A model generated the notes under the pieces. The model did no database searches, had not been told where the DNA came from, and worked only from the letters and a program-made list of their open reading frames with translations. From the NCBI RefSeq assembly GCF_001625305.1, contig NW_017803909.1, positions 3,621,783-3,685,782 on the forward strand: a stretch of 64,000 bases of DNA, read 5' to 3'. The DNA is from Branchiostoma belcheri. Taxonomy: Eukaryota > Chordata > Leptocardii > Amphioxiformes > Branchiostomatidae. Positions 9,101 to 18,308 of the stretch are shown here, one piece after another. How positions within the stretch are numbered: position 1 is the first letter of the stretch; every line of letters starts with the position of its first letter. The translations under genes and the position numbers were made by a program.

Positions 9101-11266
9101 CACCTGCAGGTGCACAGAGCCAGCAAAGATGGACGCCAACTGCCGCTACCTGGGAACAACACCAGCGCCCACTCCATGTGACCCCAACCCCTGCCTACAC
9201 GGAGGCCACTGTGAGACACGAGGTTCTGACTTTGTTTGCCGCTGTGCAGTGAAGCTTGAAGGAATGACCTGCAACAGAGGTACAACACTCTCTACTGCTG
9301 ATATGATATGTCAGCATACCAAATGCTGCCTATCAGCTTTCAGATTACTTGATATATAATTATTTGTTCATCATCAAGTTACAATATTATGTGTCTGGTT
9401 TATTCCCAACTCTTTAAGCTTTGATAAGTGTCTACACACACATCACTTGTTTTTCTTATGAGTACAACAAGAAATTGGCACTTTTGTTAGGGGATTAGCA
9501 CAAAAAACTTCCTTCAGTCCAGAATATTTTTGTTCACTAACATGTCATAACTTTATTACAGCATATGAACTCTACGATACCACTGTAAAACTCAACCTGG
9601 TTTACACTGATGACCTGCGTACCCAAGCATTTGAAGACAACTTCAAAAGAAACGTAAATCAGATTCTTTAATGCATTACATTCCTGTCTTCTTATTTTGC
9701 TGAATTCTAAGGCCAATTCCTGATTTTTTTGCTGAATTGTAAGGACAATTGCAAGAGAAATGCCTGACTGATTCCATGTCTTGTACAGTTCCAGAAGATG
9801 TTCCAGGCCACAGGCCTTCCTGGGGAGATGGATGTTACTCAGATCACTGATGTCAGGTAGGTGTTCCTTTCATTCAGCTCCAGGGCAAAACTACTGTCAG
9901 AAATTTTAAACTTTCTCTTGCCAGAGAAGAATATGAGCCATCAAAACAAAAGACTGAGGGATCGCTCTTGTTTTCTTTGAAAAGTCCTGGTTACAGCATA
10001 AGTCAGCAGAAATAACACTAACACCGTGTCCTGAAATAGATGTCATCAATACCATTCCTTTCCCTATGCAGGTCTGGCAGTGTGATTGTAGACTTCACAG
10101 CCAAACACTCCATTCTGGCCAATGAGACCCGACCAGATGTGAACACCATGAGGCAGGAAATGGAGGACCAGCTAAGTACAGGCCGAATGGGAGACCTGGC
10201 CGCACACAGGAATGGCTTTGCCATGTCCATCCAAGGTGGGAACATGTACATTGCTGGGCAATAACATTGGGTATTTGTGTAACAATAACAATCCACAAGG
10301 ACAGCAGTGGTCAATTTACTGTTAATCAGCACCACTGTCAGCAGTGGTCACTAACTCTTATTCAGCACCAAGGACAGGGAGAGCAAAGACAGCATGGCTG
10401 TATTTTCTTTACTACAATGGATTAGGATAGCAATGGTCATTTAACTGTTATTCAGCACCATTGGCAGAAACAGCAGTGGTAACTTACTTTTATTCAGCGG
10501 TTTGATCTTTAGCTTACTGATCAATTGTTTCCCAACAGGTGTTATGACAACAACACCCAAGCAGATGCCAGCACCACGGGTTGATGACAACACCCTCACC
10601 ATCATCATTGTGGTGGTTCTGGTTTGCATCACCGTCATCGTTGTTGCCATAGTCGCTGCAGTCGTCCGCACCAGGAAACAGAAACGTACGCTCCCGCCCA
10701 CCCCCACTGCCAAGATCAGCTACCAGAACAAAGCCTTCCGAGGCAGTCGGGACAGCGGCATCATGCAGGACATCGGTAACCAGAGCATGCTGCCAGGACA
10801 GAGGTTCGACCAGCACATCTACGAAGACTTGAAGGAGTACAGGATTGATCACTACGCTGAGTCCGACTTTGTACCCAAGACCGAGCTTGACAACGCCGTC
10901 AATCAGTTCAAGAGCGCGAAAAGCAGGCGTGACCTCCCCCCTGTACCCTCTAGTCCCCAGTACACAGACATGTCAGGAGCAACTAACACCCTCAAACAGG
11001 CCATGATGTCAGAGGAGTATGTTCTAGAAGATAACAGAAAGTCTACATACCAAGACCTGAAGCCTTCGGAATACCAAGGGCTTGTAAAACCTCACAAAAC
11101 CAACCAGCAGGTTAGGAAGAGGACCAACAGTACTAATGACCACAGCGTTGTGTATCAGAATGAAGCATATGTCAATGATGAGATTTTACCCAGTCCCCCT
11201 CCTGGAAGTAAGATTGTGTATGAAGATGACTGCATTGAGGGGGCAATGCCCTCTACAAGGTTATAG
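91..11266 (+). CDS. Gene 1 (3' part): SVEP1-like sushi/EGF/pentraxin/SEA transmembrane receptor, 18 exons
   Basis: Spliced model: 91-182, 297-472, 746-1109, 1535-1690, 2172-2333, 2632-2793, 3288-3497, 4753-4980, 5406-5519, 5910-6041, 6458-6678, 6971-7157, 7739-7966, 8212-9279, 9562-9653, 9789-9856, 10072-10235, 10539-11266. Every junction is AG/GT and the exons sum to one unbroken frame of 1,516 residues plus stop, which strongly supports the model. Domain order: end of a sushi domain, a linker with a furin-like RRRR, three GCC2/GCC3 (ephrin-receptor-like) Cys repeats, six EGFs, a pentraxin domain, nine EGFs, a SEA domain, a transmembrane helix and a tail of about 200 residues. Sushi-GCC2/GCC3-6 EGF-pentraxin matches the core of vertebrate SVEP1, a secreted adhesion protein; the SEA-membrane-tail end is not part of SVEP1. 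The gene starts upstream of the window. Inferred role: cell-surface adhesion or recognition receptor with tyrosine signalling. Ligand unknown. Confidence 0.85.
297..472 (+). CDS. Gene 1 exon b: linker after the sushi domain
   Basis: Acceptor ttacag, donor gtaagt, phase 1 to 0. It encodes about 58 residues with Cys in a helix-like stretch ([16 protein letters not shown]) and an N-glycosylation sequon (NVT). The corresponding SVEP1 region between sushi/HYR and GCC2/GCC3 is similarly placed; I do not recognise a named domain. Confidence 0.7.
746..1109 (+). CDS. Gene 1 exon c: linker with furin-like RRRR site
   Basis: Acceptor tttag, donor gtaagt, phase 0 to 1. RRRR at 767-778 fits the furin rule R-x-K/R-R, and a KR pair follows at about 829-834. 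Downstream is a beta-rich stretch ([12 protein letters not shown]) with sequons NKT and NET. Cleavage is inferred, not shown. Confidence 0.75.
1535..1690 (+). CDS. Gene 1 exon d: GCC2/GCC3 (ephrin-receptor-like) Cys repeat 1
   Basis: Polypyrimidine tract plus ccag acceptor, donor gtgtgt, phase 1 to 1. Cys spacing CPVGMYG...[10 protein letters not shown]...[10 protein letters not shown]...C is the GCC2/GCC3 signature found in SVEP1 and related proteins. 52 codons, symmetrical exon. Confidence 0.82.
1925..2057 (+). repeat. Probable 3' tail of a non-LTR retroelement in a gene 1 intron
   Basis: The stretch ends caataaagatcttgaatctt followed by another gaatc, a tandem TTGAATC tail behind an AATAAA-like signal, as in many RTE/CR1-type 3' ends. 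A 20-bp tandem duplication (gagcagtactatatttcaa) lies just upstream. Family not identified. Confidence 0.4.
2172..2333 (+). CDS. Gene 1 exon e: GCC2/GCC3 Cys repeat 2
   Basis: Acceptor ttgcag, donor gtaagt, phase 1 to 1. It reads [18 protein letters not shown], then a second Cys pair and CF at the end: the same repeat as the previous exon, 54 codons. It is symmetrical and therefore duplicable. Confidence 0.82.
2632..2793 (+). CDS. Gene 1 exon f: GCC2/GCC3 Cys repeat 3
   Basis: Acceptor ttcacag, donor gtaaga, phase 1 to 1. It reads [20 protein letters not shown] and ends ACF. Same length (162 bp) as the preceding exon, so the two are probably an exon duplication. Confidence 0.82.
3288..3497 (+). 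CDS. Gene 1 exon g: EGF 1 and most of EGF 2
   Basis: Acceptor ttcacag, donor gtgagt, phase 1 to 1. Two EGF modules: [12 protein letters not shown]... and a [14 protein letters not shown]... module whose last Cys lies in the next exon. The second has a calcium-binding-type DLDDC start. Confidence 0.88.
4504..4673. mobile_element. Palindromic MITE in the intron between EGF exons g and h
   Basis: The arms starting ggctccattcccacttgag and ending ctagtgggaacggggcc are inverted repeats over about 40 bp and continue inward through GGATCGAGC / GCTTGATC. A short TTT flanks both ends. A relative lies at 29808-29936. Non-autonomous, no coding capacity. Confidence 0.7.
4753..4980 (+). CDS. Gene 1 exon h: EGF 3 and most of EGF 4 (calcium-binding type)
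   Basis: Acceptor cttcag, donor gtaaaa, phase 1 to 1. It begins with the last Cys of EGF 2, then [10 protein letters not shown] and [10 protein letters not shown] modules. Both carry the D/E-x-N/D-E-C calcium-binding start. Confidence 0.88.
5406..5519 (+). CDS. Gene 1 exon i: EGF 5
   Basis: Acceptor ctcag, donor gtgagg, phase 1 to 1, 114 bp. It reads [16 protein letters not shown] and ends VDGWAG, with its sixth Cys in the next exon. Standard one-EGF exon. Confidence 0.88.
5910..6041 (+). CDS. Gene 1 exon j: EGF 6
   Basis: Acceptor tgccag, donor gtaagg, phase 1 to 1. It reads [16 protein letters not shown] and ends FSGKTCQQ, so this last EGF before the pentraxin carries its own sixth Cys. 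Six EGFs before a pentraxin domain is also the SVEP1 arrangement. Confidence 0.85.
6458..6678 (+). CDS. Gene 1 exon k: pentraxin domain, part 1
   Basis: Acceptor attccag, donor gtatgt, phase 1 to 0. [18 protein letters not shown], then FTLCTWLRT, matches the first strands of the pentraxin jelly-roll fold, including the first disulfide Cys. Confidence 0.85.
6971..7157 (+). CDS. Gene 1 exon l: pentraxin domain, part 2, with family signature
   Basis: Acceptor gttccag, donor gtaagt, phase 0 to 1. HVCVSWVS at 7031-7054 matches the pentraxin signature H-x-C-x-S/T-W-x-S/T exactly. W-E-FYLDG follows, as usual in the fold. Confidence 0.9.
7165..7316. repeat. Minisatellite of about 30-bp units in a gene 1 intron
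   Basis: About five units of the form ccatggttttgaaagatctg followed by tgctac, immediately after the donor of exon l. Units differ mainly by ggttttg/ggttgtg and tgctac/tgctgc, so recent tandem expansion. Confidence 0.75.
7739..7966 (+). CDS. Gene 1 exon m: pentraxin domain, part 3
   Basis: Acceptor cattag, donor gtaagc, phase 1 to 1. [11 protein letters not shown] followed by [12 protein letters not shown] is the conserved pentraxin calcium-site region. It ends TPSWCQ, closing the domain. Confidence 0.88.
8212..9279 (+). CDS. Gene 1 exon n: one long exon with nine EGF modules
   Basis: Acceptor ttttcag, donor gtacaa, phase 1 to 1, 1,068 bp with no internal stop. Nine six-Cys EGF modules are counted; the first two have calcium-binding starts (DTNEC, NINEC). 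Modules 3 and 8 have an unusual SCTEP/RCTEP turn with a C5-C6 loop lacking the usual glycines. Several NGT sequons sit between C2 and C3. EGFs are normally one per exon, so this is a fused or retro-derived exon; gene 5 has its counterpart. Confidence 0.92.
9562..9653 (+). CDS. Gene 1 exon o: SEA domain, part 1
   Basis: Acceptor attacag, donor gtaaat, phase 1 to 0. [20 protein letters not shown] is a strand followed by an amphipathic helix, as at the start of SEA domains. Short (92 bp), supported by exact phase closure with its neighbours. Confidence 0.72.
9789..9856 (+). CDS. Gene 1 exon p: SEA domain, part 2
   Basis: Acceptor gtacag, donor gtaggt, phase 0 to 2, 68 bp. [20 protein letters not shown] continues the SEA helix and second strand. 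Phase fits both neighbours. Confidence 0.7.
10072..10235 (+). CDS. Gene 1 exon q: SEA domain, part 3, with GSVIV autoproteolysis-type site
   Basis: Acceptor atgcag, donor gtggga, phase 2 to 1. RSGSVIVDF at about 10073-10096 matches the SEA G-S-V-V-V type site, where MUC1-like SEA domains break between Gly and Ser (here 10078/10079). Known for the family, inferred here. Confidence 0.8.
10283..10500. repeat. Degenerate tandem repeat with TTCAGCACC cores in a gene 1 intron
   Basis: Four irregular units share agcagtggtca, an actgttattcagcacca core and variable spacers. The copy at 10361-10377 matches the RE1 consensus; the others do not. Confidence 0.55.
10361..10377 (+). promoter_or_regulatory. 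RE1/NRSE-like motif inside gene 1 intron
   Basis: TTCAGCACCAAGGACAG, identical to the intergenic copies, but here inside a local tandem repeat whose other units do not match. Could be chance. Confidence 0.3.
10539..11266 (+). CDS. Gene 1 exon r: transmembrane helix and tyrosine-rich cytoplasmic tail
   Basis: Acceptor ccaacag; stop TAG at 11264-11266. A 25-residue hydrophobic run ([20 protein letters not shown]...) is followed by RTRKQKR, placing the C terminus in the cytoplasm. The tail has SYQNKAF and VYQNEAY (YxN, the Grb2-SH2 rule), IYEDL, TYQDL, EYQGL and VYEDD, SH3-type LPPTP and LPPVP, and ends STRL, which fits a class I PDZ ligand. Binding partners are inferred from motifs only. Confidence 0.9.
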
Positions 11267-12125
11267 TATTTGGAAGATCAGTAAAATGTTGAAGGCCAAA
11301 AGAACAAAAAAACACCAAAGATAATGTATATGAATGGAACACCTCGAGATAAGGTGAAAAATAGAACCTTATAAAAAGACAATCATTATAATGTTGGGCC
11401 TTAAGTAGTTGTGTTATTCTGTGATTGAGCATATATTTTAGGAAACATTGTAAAAAAAAAGTGTTATCACAATAAGCCATATCTGATGCATGTGTTGTAG
11501 GAGCAACACAGCAGTTGCAAAGAAGGTTATTGGCAGGAGCTATATATTATTAATCATAGCATCAAATGCAGGAAACTAAAAATGATATTTAGTCAAGAGG
11601 ATCAAATTGTTGCTTGTATCATATCGATGTTATAGATGATTCTGTCACGACTTCATTGATTATTTTTGAAATATGATAGTAACAATACAATTTTATAAAC
11701 CTGTGTCTGGTGTAGGTATCATAACACTATAGCTGATTGATATTGTAGCTATTTTGACATGAATGAAATCATTATAATCTATGAAATACTTACGAACATG
11801 CTAAAGTATTAGGCTAATCTTAACTATTTCTATGATAGCATAAGAGACAATATTATGTATACCATATACAAATGTATTTGCATACATTTGCTGTAATGGT
11901 TTTTAAAAATGAATAAGTCCAACATTTCATATCAGATGTAAATAATGTATCGTCAGTTTTGCATGTAATTTTACCAAAGGTGGGCTGAGCTTTACTGTAC
12001 TTGGGGCTGGTCTCCCCTTAAGGCACTCTGTATAGTGCCAAGAATGAATGTGAAAAGCTGACATTATGAATGATAGTGCAAATCATTCTGTTTATTTATG
12101 TAAAGTTTTATACTGAGCAATTAAA
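11267..12125 (+). other. Gene 1 3' UTR with candidate poly(A) signal ATTAAA
   Basis: AT-rich, no open frame, following the stop codon. No AATAAA is seen; ATTAAA at 12120-12125 is the best signal. The UTR end is uncertain. Confidence 0.4.
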
Positions 12126-12461
12126 GAAGTGGGTGGTTGAAAGATGTGGAGCTTGTCTTCTAGCTGTTAAGGGCTGTAAACAGTGGAAATAACATAGTTT
12201 TGTATTGTCGTCTTAACTAGGCTTATGCATAACATCACAGGGAAGAATAGAGAGAGATAGAGAGAACACTTATTGATTTTTCAACTGCAATTAACTCTTA
12301 TCTACTGATTGCAGTTGATGAATAACAGCTAACCGTCAAAGGACTCACAAATCTTAGGCCTAGAGGGAAGAAAAACTCAGCATTCATGAATACCTGACAC
12401 GATGTATGAACAGCTAGTAATTTCCTCTCAACTGTTTGAAGTTCTGGGCGACGCTTTCCGA

Positions 12462-13397
12462 CTCCCAACTTTGTGTATCTGATTAAACCAAAATGAATCT
12501 TGGCATTAAAGTCTAGAAGATACTATCTTATAGTCCTGTAGAATGCCCCAATGTAAGTAGAAATGCCCCAATGTAAGTATGATGTGCCAAGTATAGATAT
12601 ACTTTGTTGAATAATTCAACTCGCTTACTTCTTATCACGAAGATGTATTCTTAACTACGCAGATCTGCGTCACATTGCTCCTCACTTCTCTGACATGCCA
12701 ACCCTCAGCAGTCTTGTAAAAAGCCTACAAAAAGATAAGAAACTGTCAGGAGGAGTCTTGGCGGCATTCAGAATTCCGAAGGTCAGGGACAGTGTCATCA
12801 GTATTACTGAAGACACTGGCCATGTTGATTTGATTATATGGATGACATCCGCGCGCGCATGAATTTTCGGCCATTTCCAAAAAAAAAAGTTTTCAACCAT
12901 ACTGTATATTTGCTAAATGAGCAAAAATATACCATAAGTTGCAAGGAAAACATTTAAAAACGGTACCAATGTCGTAGAATGCCAAAATCAAAGGAAAAAA
13001 GACAAAAATGTAAAGAAATGAATTCGAATAGTAGATTATTCGCCATAACATATTCTGTGCCATTTGTTCAACCTTCATGACCACGTAGATTTCATAGTGA
13101 AAGCAACTTTTTTTTTGCAAAACTTTTTTATTCGCACGCGCGCATCAGTTTTGGGGTTCCCAGAGGATGTCATCCATATAATCAAATCAACATGTCCTAA
13201 CGTGTGATAACTAACGCCAAAGTAGTCCTATAGCCCCAAACCACAAGGCAGTGGCATTACTGTGGCAACGCAGTGGAATTACTGAGGTGGTAGAGACAAA
13301 TCCCTCTAAATATCTAACTATCTATTCTTAAAATGGTGCACAAAAAAGGCCATAATTGAATGTGCATCTCGTTCCCCGAATGCTGCACTGTCATCTT
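12462..13397. repeat. Haplotype copy 1 (contains the MITE insertion), left of gap 1
   Basis: 12462 to about 12803 and 13199-13397 match 13418-13957 almost base for base, but this copy has about 390 extra bases in the middle. The arrangement copy, 20 N, copy suggests two alleles placed in series by the assembler rather than a real tandem duplication. Confidence 0.8.
12821..13194. mobile_element. MITE with perfect 29-bp terminal inverted repeats
   Basis: 12821-12849 (starts CATGTTGATTTGATTATATG) and 13166-13194 are exact inverted repeats; just inside are similar GCGCGCGCAT / GCGCGCATCAG segments. Length 374 bp, no coding capacity. The other haplotype copy lacks it, so it is a recent or segregating insertion. 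No clear target duplication. A 13-bp inverted copy of the flank (agtgtcatcagta at 12791-12803, tactgaagacact at 12805-12817) abuts the left end. Confidence 0.85.
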
Positions 13398-13417
13398 NNN
13401 NNNNNNNNNNNNNNNNN
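13398..13417. other. Assembly gap 1 (20 N)
   Basis: Twenty N of fixed length, flanked on both sides by copies of the same sequence. Confidence 0.95.
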
Positions 13418-13957
13418 CTCCAAACTTGTGTATCTGATTAAACCAAAATGAATCTTGGACATTAAAGTCTAGAATATACTATCTTATAGTCCTGTAGAAT
13501 GCCCCAATGTAAGTAGAAATGCCCCAATGTAAGTATGATGTGCCAAGTATAGATATACTTTGTTGAATAATTCAACTCGCTTACTTCTTATCACGAAGAT
13601 GTATTCTTAACTACGCAGATCTGCGTCACATTGCTCCTCACTTCTCTGACATGCCAACCCTCAGGTGTCTTGTAAAAGCCTATAAAAAAAGATAAGAAAC
13701 TGTCAGGAGGAATCTTGGCGGTATTCAGAATTCCGAGGGTCAGGGACAGTGTCTTCAGTAACGCGTGGTGACTAACGCCAAAGTAATCCTATAGCCCCAA
13801 ACCACAAGGCAGTGGCATTACTGTGGCAACGAAGTGGAATTACTGAGGTGGTAGAGACAAATCCCTCTAAATATCTAACTATCTATTCTTAAAATGGTGC
13901 ACAAAAAAGGCCATAATTGAATGTGCATCTCGTCCCCGAATGCTGCACTGTCATCTT
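13418..13957. repeat. Haplotype copy 2 (empty site), right of gap 1
   Basis: Near-identical to 12462-13397 without the MITE. Small differences only (single-base indels in homopolymers, a few substitutions). Confidence 0.8.
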
Positions 13958-16900
13958 ACTAATTGCCCACGTGATTGGGCGAGATTGCATGAACGGGGCA
14001 ATCGATGAATGTCCGCAGGTGAAATACGTCAGTGGAAGCTTCAGACGTAATATATCGGCGGGAGGACCTGTTGAAGTGGCCGCAGACACGGAATATCTAT
14101 CACGGCCTGTCCGGGCGCTGTACAGCAACAGGTCAACCGAAAACGTTCGGCGGCACGACGAGATCGTTTTCCCCGGCTTTTATGCCGGGCACGTAGCGCG
14201 TACCAGACGCGCAACTTCGGAACATCCTACAGCTAATCCCGACATAAAAGCCTTTTTATCGAGCGGCTCGAACATTCGTCACTCCTCACACCTACATCTG
14301 TGCGTTAACAATGCGCATCAACAAAATACTGGGGGCATTCAGATAGTGTCCATTAACAGAGGTAGCAAAATGCAACTCCCTTCATCCTTTCCGTATACAT
14401 CGAAACTTTAGGCCGACATAAATCGACTATGACTTAAAGAAAGCAGATACCGTTCTAAAGAAATATCAGCAGGGCTAATTTCGTACTTCAGCGAGGTCTA
14501 CATCTCTGGCTCCCTTCTTCCTCTTTATGGAGGGACTTCCCTTGGACTTCATTCTCATTCCATTTAATGCGTATCTCCAACGCCCTAACAGATGGTGTTT
14601 TACATGCCCTCATCACTCATCTGTATGCAGACCAGCTAACAACCGACTATTCAGACTTTATGTTCCACACTGGGTTACCAAAAAGATCCGTCCTCCGCGC
14701 CAATTTTGGAAACTTGTTTCCTCTAAATGTGCCTTATGCATTTCCTAGTATTCAATCGTGTGGTGTACAATATTGCAAGGTATCATCGTTCCTAAATTTA
14801 GAAACTCCTTTTTCAGGGAGTCAGATCCCCGGTGTATTTCAAAGGGAAAAGATGGTGACCCTGTTGACCTTGGGTTGATACGAACACCTACTCCATGAAA
14901 TCACTTTGTGACCCTTGCGTGAAGAGTGTTGCAAACGAAATTTGTTCTTGCACTCAGAAAAACGCGGGAACAGATCTGATTTTCGAATCACGTTGTAGAA
15001 CTGTGGACTTAAGTGTCCAGACTGAGGGGCGCTTTTTCAGGTGAGGCCATTATGGGGACGAAATATGTATCACCTGTCGGCTAAAGATGGTACTTCCAGC
15101 AACGGTTAATGGAAGAAAATAGCGGCTATATCTTTCCAACATAAACAGGAGGCATGTATTATTAGCTAAGGAAAAGTAGAGAAATCTATTCCCAGAACCG
15201 TTGATCTGCAAACAATCAATAAACAACCACAAGCTGTGACGTTCGTTTGTTGCTACCTGGGTAATATATACGTCTACCCGCCCTAGCAGTTACCAAATCG
15301 ATCAGGCTTATATGATTTCAGAGTCAGATGTTCCGATGGAAATCATCACTTACGGCGATTTGTATAAATCTCCTTTGTGAATATTCTCTCTTTCAGAGGG
15401 CTTCACGCTAACCGATCAAGGTGTGTCAACGTGCATTGTGGAGTTGACTTTGTGATACCTCGTACGTGCTCAGAATAGAAAGACTTCGTTCCACAATCAT
15501 CGGAAAAATGTGTCTTCTTCAAATAACCCAATTTTCCCACATCTTATGTCTCTCTAGAAAGTGGTAAGGAGTTAAAACTGATATCTGCCAATGTGAAGTT
15601 CACTAATGAATTATAAGATAGGATTCTAAGTACTAAGAGATATGGATTATCTTGCAAATATGTTCTTTGGTGTGTTTGCAGATAATGCTTTATTCAAACA
15701 TCATTTAAGAATGAGTATAATCCTTTGCGGTGGAGAAATTCCGTTCTAAGCTCCAGTAATTAGCCATTAACTTGATTGGTTGGTACTTATAGGCCACCCT
15801 TTATCGACACAACTTTCCTGGTAGGAAGAAATCGTTGTCGGTTTTCGATTTTGTTCTCTTTACGCAGGAGCTGATGTAAGACCAATGCAGCTGGGATCGA
15901 ACAGACAGACTCCACTGACGATATTTCCACCTTCTGTCGGCAGATTTTATCGTGAGCTGGCTGCCGCGTACACTTGGAAACCTGCCCGTAACGATCTTGA
16001 GTAATAGAGGATCCGTCTTAGGGACAGCTTCAAGTGATCCTACCAGATTGTGTCGCCATTAAGAACCGCGATTACATCTTGATAGATGTAGTCACTATAG
16101 CAGCACTTATTGAGGAAACTGGAAATAAGAATGATTTCCGTTTGTGTCCGGATGTTTCATTGGAAGACGTGAACGATTAGTCCGGTGGATGGGGATGCAT
16201 GAGTTGCGCATTGACTCTGCCGGAAATACCGCCTTTTACCGCCCTACCGTGAATCACCAACTCTCCGTATAAAAGCGAGGGTGGAAACTGCGCTATCACT
16301 GGACAATAGCTGACGATACGATAAATTTATTGCAAATTCCTGTCCGAAGGCTAATTGCAAATAACAAAGATAAAAAGATCATTGAGACAGGGTACAAAAT
16401 AACTTCAAGATAACTTCAAAATCTACATGGAAATATGATATTTCTAACTGCCACTGCTTGTTTGTTTGTTTGTTTGTTTATTTTATTTCTCAAGGCGTAA
16501 CATATCGCCTAATAAATCAAATGAAATCAAACATATCGCCTACTGGCGTTTTTCAACGTGCCCTGGGAGAAAGCACAAACATAAACAATCAACACCAAAT
16601 GACTTACCAAGAAATAACCAAAATCTGTATATTTAACACAAGTCAATACAAAACCAATGTAACTTAGAGATATTTATCACCACCTCTTTCTAAAGCATAG
16701 AGGAAGAACCATAGATAGGTAATGCCACTAGGAGACTTCTTGGAATACGTTTTCAACCCACCATAACACTAAACCCACGCAGGATATATCTCGTAGTTGC
16801 TCACTGCTCCCCGAAGCCTACTTTTTATCTTTATCTAACATTAACGTTGAACAAACCGTTCCTCCATGCACCTTTGATGAGCACTTCGCTGCTGCGGTAA

Positions 16901-18035
16901 GACTAGTCCTTAATTCGCGATCGATTTTGTGTTTCATTTGCGTTCTGCTCGGCTTGTCCGTCTCTCCATCATGCCTGGCTCTGTCACCCCCGCGCAGCAG
17001 CCGGTACAAACCGGCACCACCGTGGATTTGTAACGCCACATACTGATGGAGTTAGGCGTATTAACGGTAATGCAGAGGGTTTCAGCAAGCGCTTCGTCTC
17101 GGGGGCGAGCTTCAAGTACACTTTACATTTTCTCATATCTTGAGATCAGGTAATGGCCTGTAATAACTTATACATCCATTCAAGACCTTATCTACATGGG
17201 TATTTGCGTGGGTTATCCTAACGATAACTATCAAAGGAGTCACTATAGTATAGTCTGCAGATATACTTTGCCAGTAGTTTCCAAAGCCATTCTGTGATGA
17301 ATACTGTTATTAATGTACAGATTGATTCTAAATATCATTATCTTAACGTTTATATGTAAGCATCCATAAATATGAACGCTATGATGTGACGAGATATAGA
17401 TATGACGAGATTTCTGTTGTTTATCAACTGTCAATTGATAGGCAGTGGAAGCAGGGACGCGTACCTTTACTGAGCAAGTCTCCGATAAAAGAATGACACA
17501 TTCTCCTAATCTCCAAGCAGATCCTTTCGGTGGCAAGACAGTATCCATTATCCAGAGAAGGTCGCCGGCCATCAACGGGTGGGGGTACCGAGAAGAAAAG
17601 GGCCATATATAAAAAGCTAACGATCATTCCCCCACCACCTCTGCTTGGAGAGTAATTCTCATCACGGTGGAAGTAGTGCTGCATAAAACTGATAAACGGA
17701 ACTTATCAAAAATGGAGCCTGCCTTGGAACGATCGTCATCTCTTTTTCATCGTCAGTCATTTTTATTTCAAACGTATCACGTTAACCCTGTGATAAGGGT
17801 TGGATGACGAATTGAAGCAAATGGTTTCTTACACATAATTTTCTACGGTTTAGCTGGCAATGTAAAGTCATTGCGGTGATATTTGCCTCTCCCCACTCAT
17901 TATCTAAGGCAAGTACAAATAACCATTACTCAAAACTTTGTATCAGGCTAAAGCAGATAGAAAGGGTAACAAGATGCCAACCTTCAAATTATACTGCAAA
18001 CATTTAGCATATATAGATTTATAATAGTAAAGAAA
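13958..18035. other. Intergenic, no supported gene
   Basis: The first 350 bases are CpG-richer, with a frame open by chance to 14411 that has no ATG at its start and no recognisable domain. A TATA-like box is at 16268 and a (TTTG)n run near 16460. Nothing else is recognised. Confidence 0.5.
16268..16300 (+). promoter_or_regulatory. Isolated TATA box plus initiator-like element
   Basis: TATAAAAG at 16268-16275 is followed 30 bp later by TCACT at 16296-16300, the normal TATA-initiator spacing, in a GC-richer context. No coding frame follows nearby, so any transcript would be non-coding or have its coding exon far away. Confidence 0.25.
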
Positions 18036-18308
18036 ACTAGAAAGGTAACATTTGCAAAGAAATCCATAATGTGTCTGATGTGTCTTCTGCTCTGTTAATT
18101 CTTACTCAGACATATTCACATATATGGTGACAGGAGTCTAAATCCCTCCCACTATAAAATTGCAACATGATGTAACCCAACACCAGTTACCATGGTGAGA
18201 GACAGTCTGGTTCAGGTCATTGACGACCAGGTTAGAGGTCAGTGTTTGGAACGGAAGAGGAAGAAACAGAGCAACAAAACAATAGGTTTTACTTCGGTAC
18301 ACATATGA
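18036..18308 (+). repeat. Repeat family A, copy 1
   Basis: Starts actagaaaggtaacatttgc and ends in a ttcggtacacat variant of the usual ccttcggtaaacat. Compared with other copies it has degenerated at the 5' hairpin and at the IR1 core (second half-site lost). Confidence 0.75.

Noticed and set aside
10441..10852. Minus-strand frames opposite the gene 1 tail exon
   Set aside because: Shadows of the real coding strand (complement of Val/Ile-rich helix and tail).
13917..14411. Open frame of 164 codons on the plus strand
   Set aside because: Begins with TTG, has no domain, and a frame of this length is expected by chance a few times in 128 kb of strand, more so in a CpG-rich patch.
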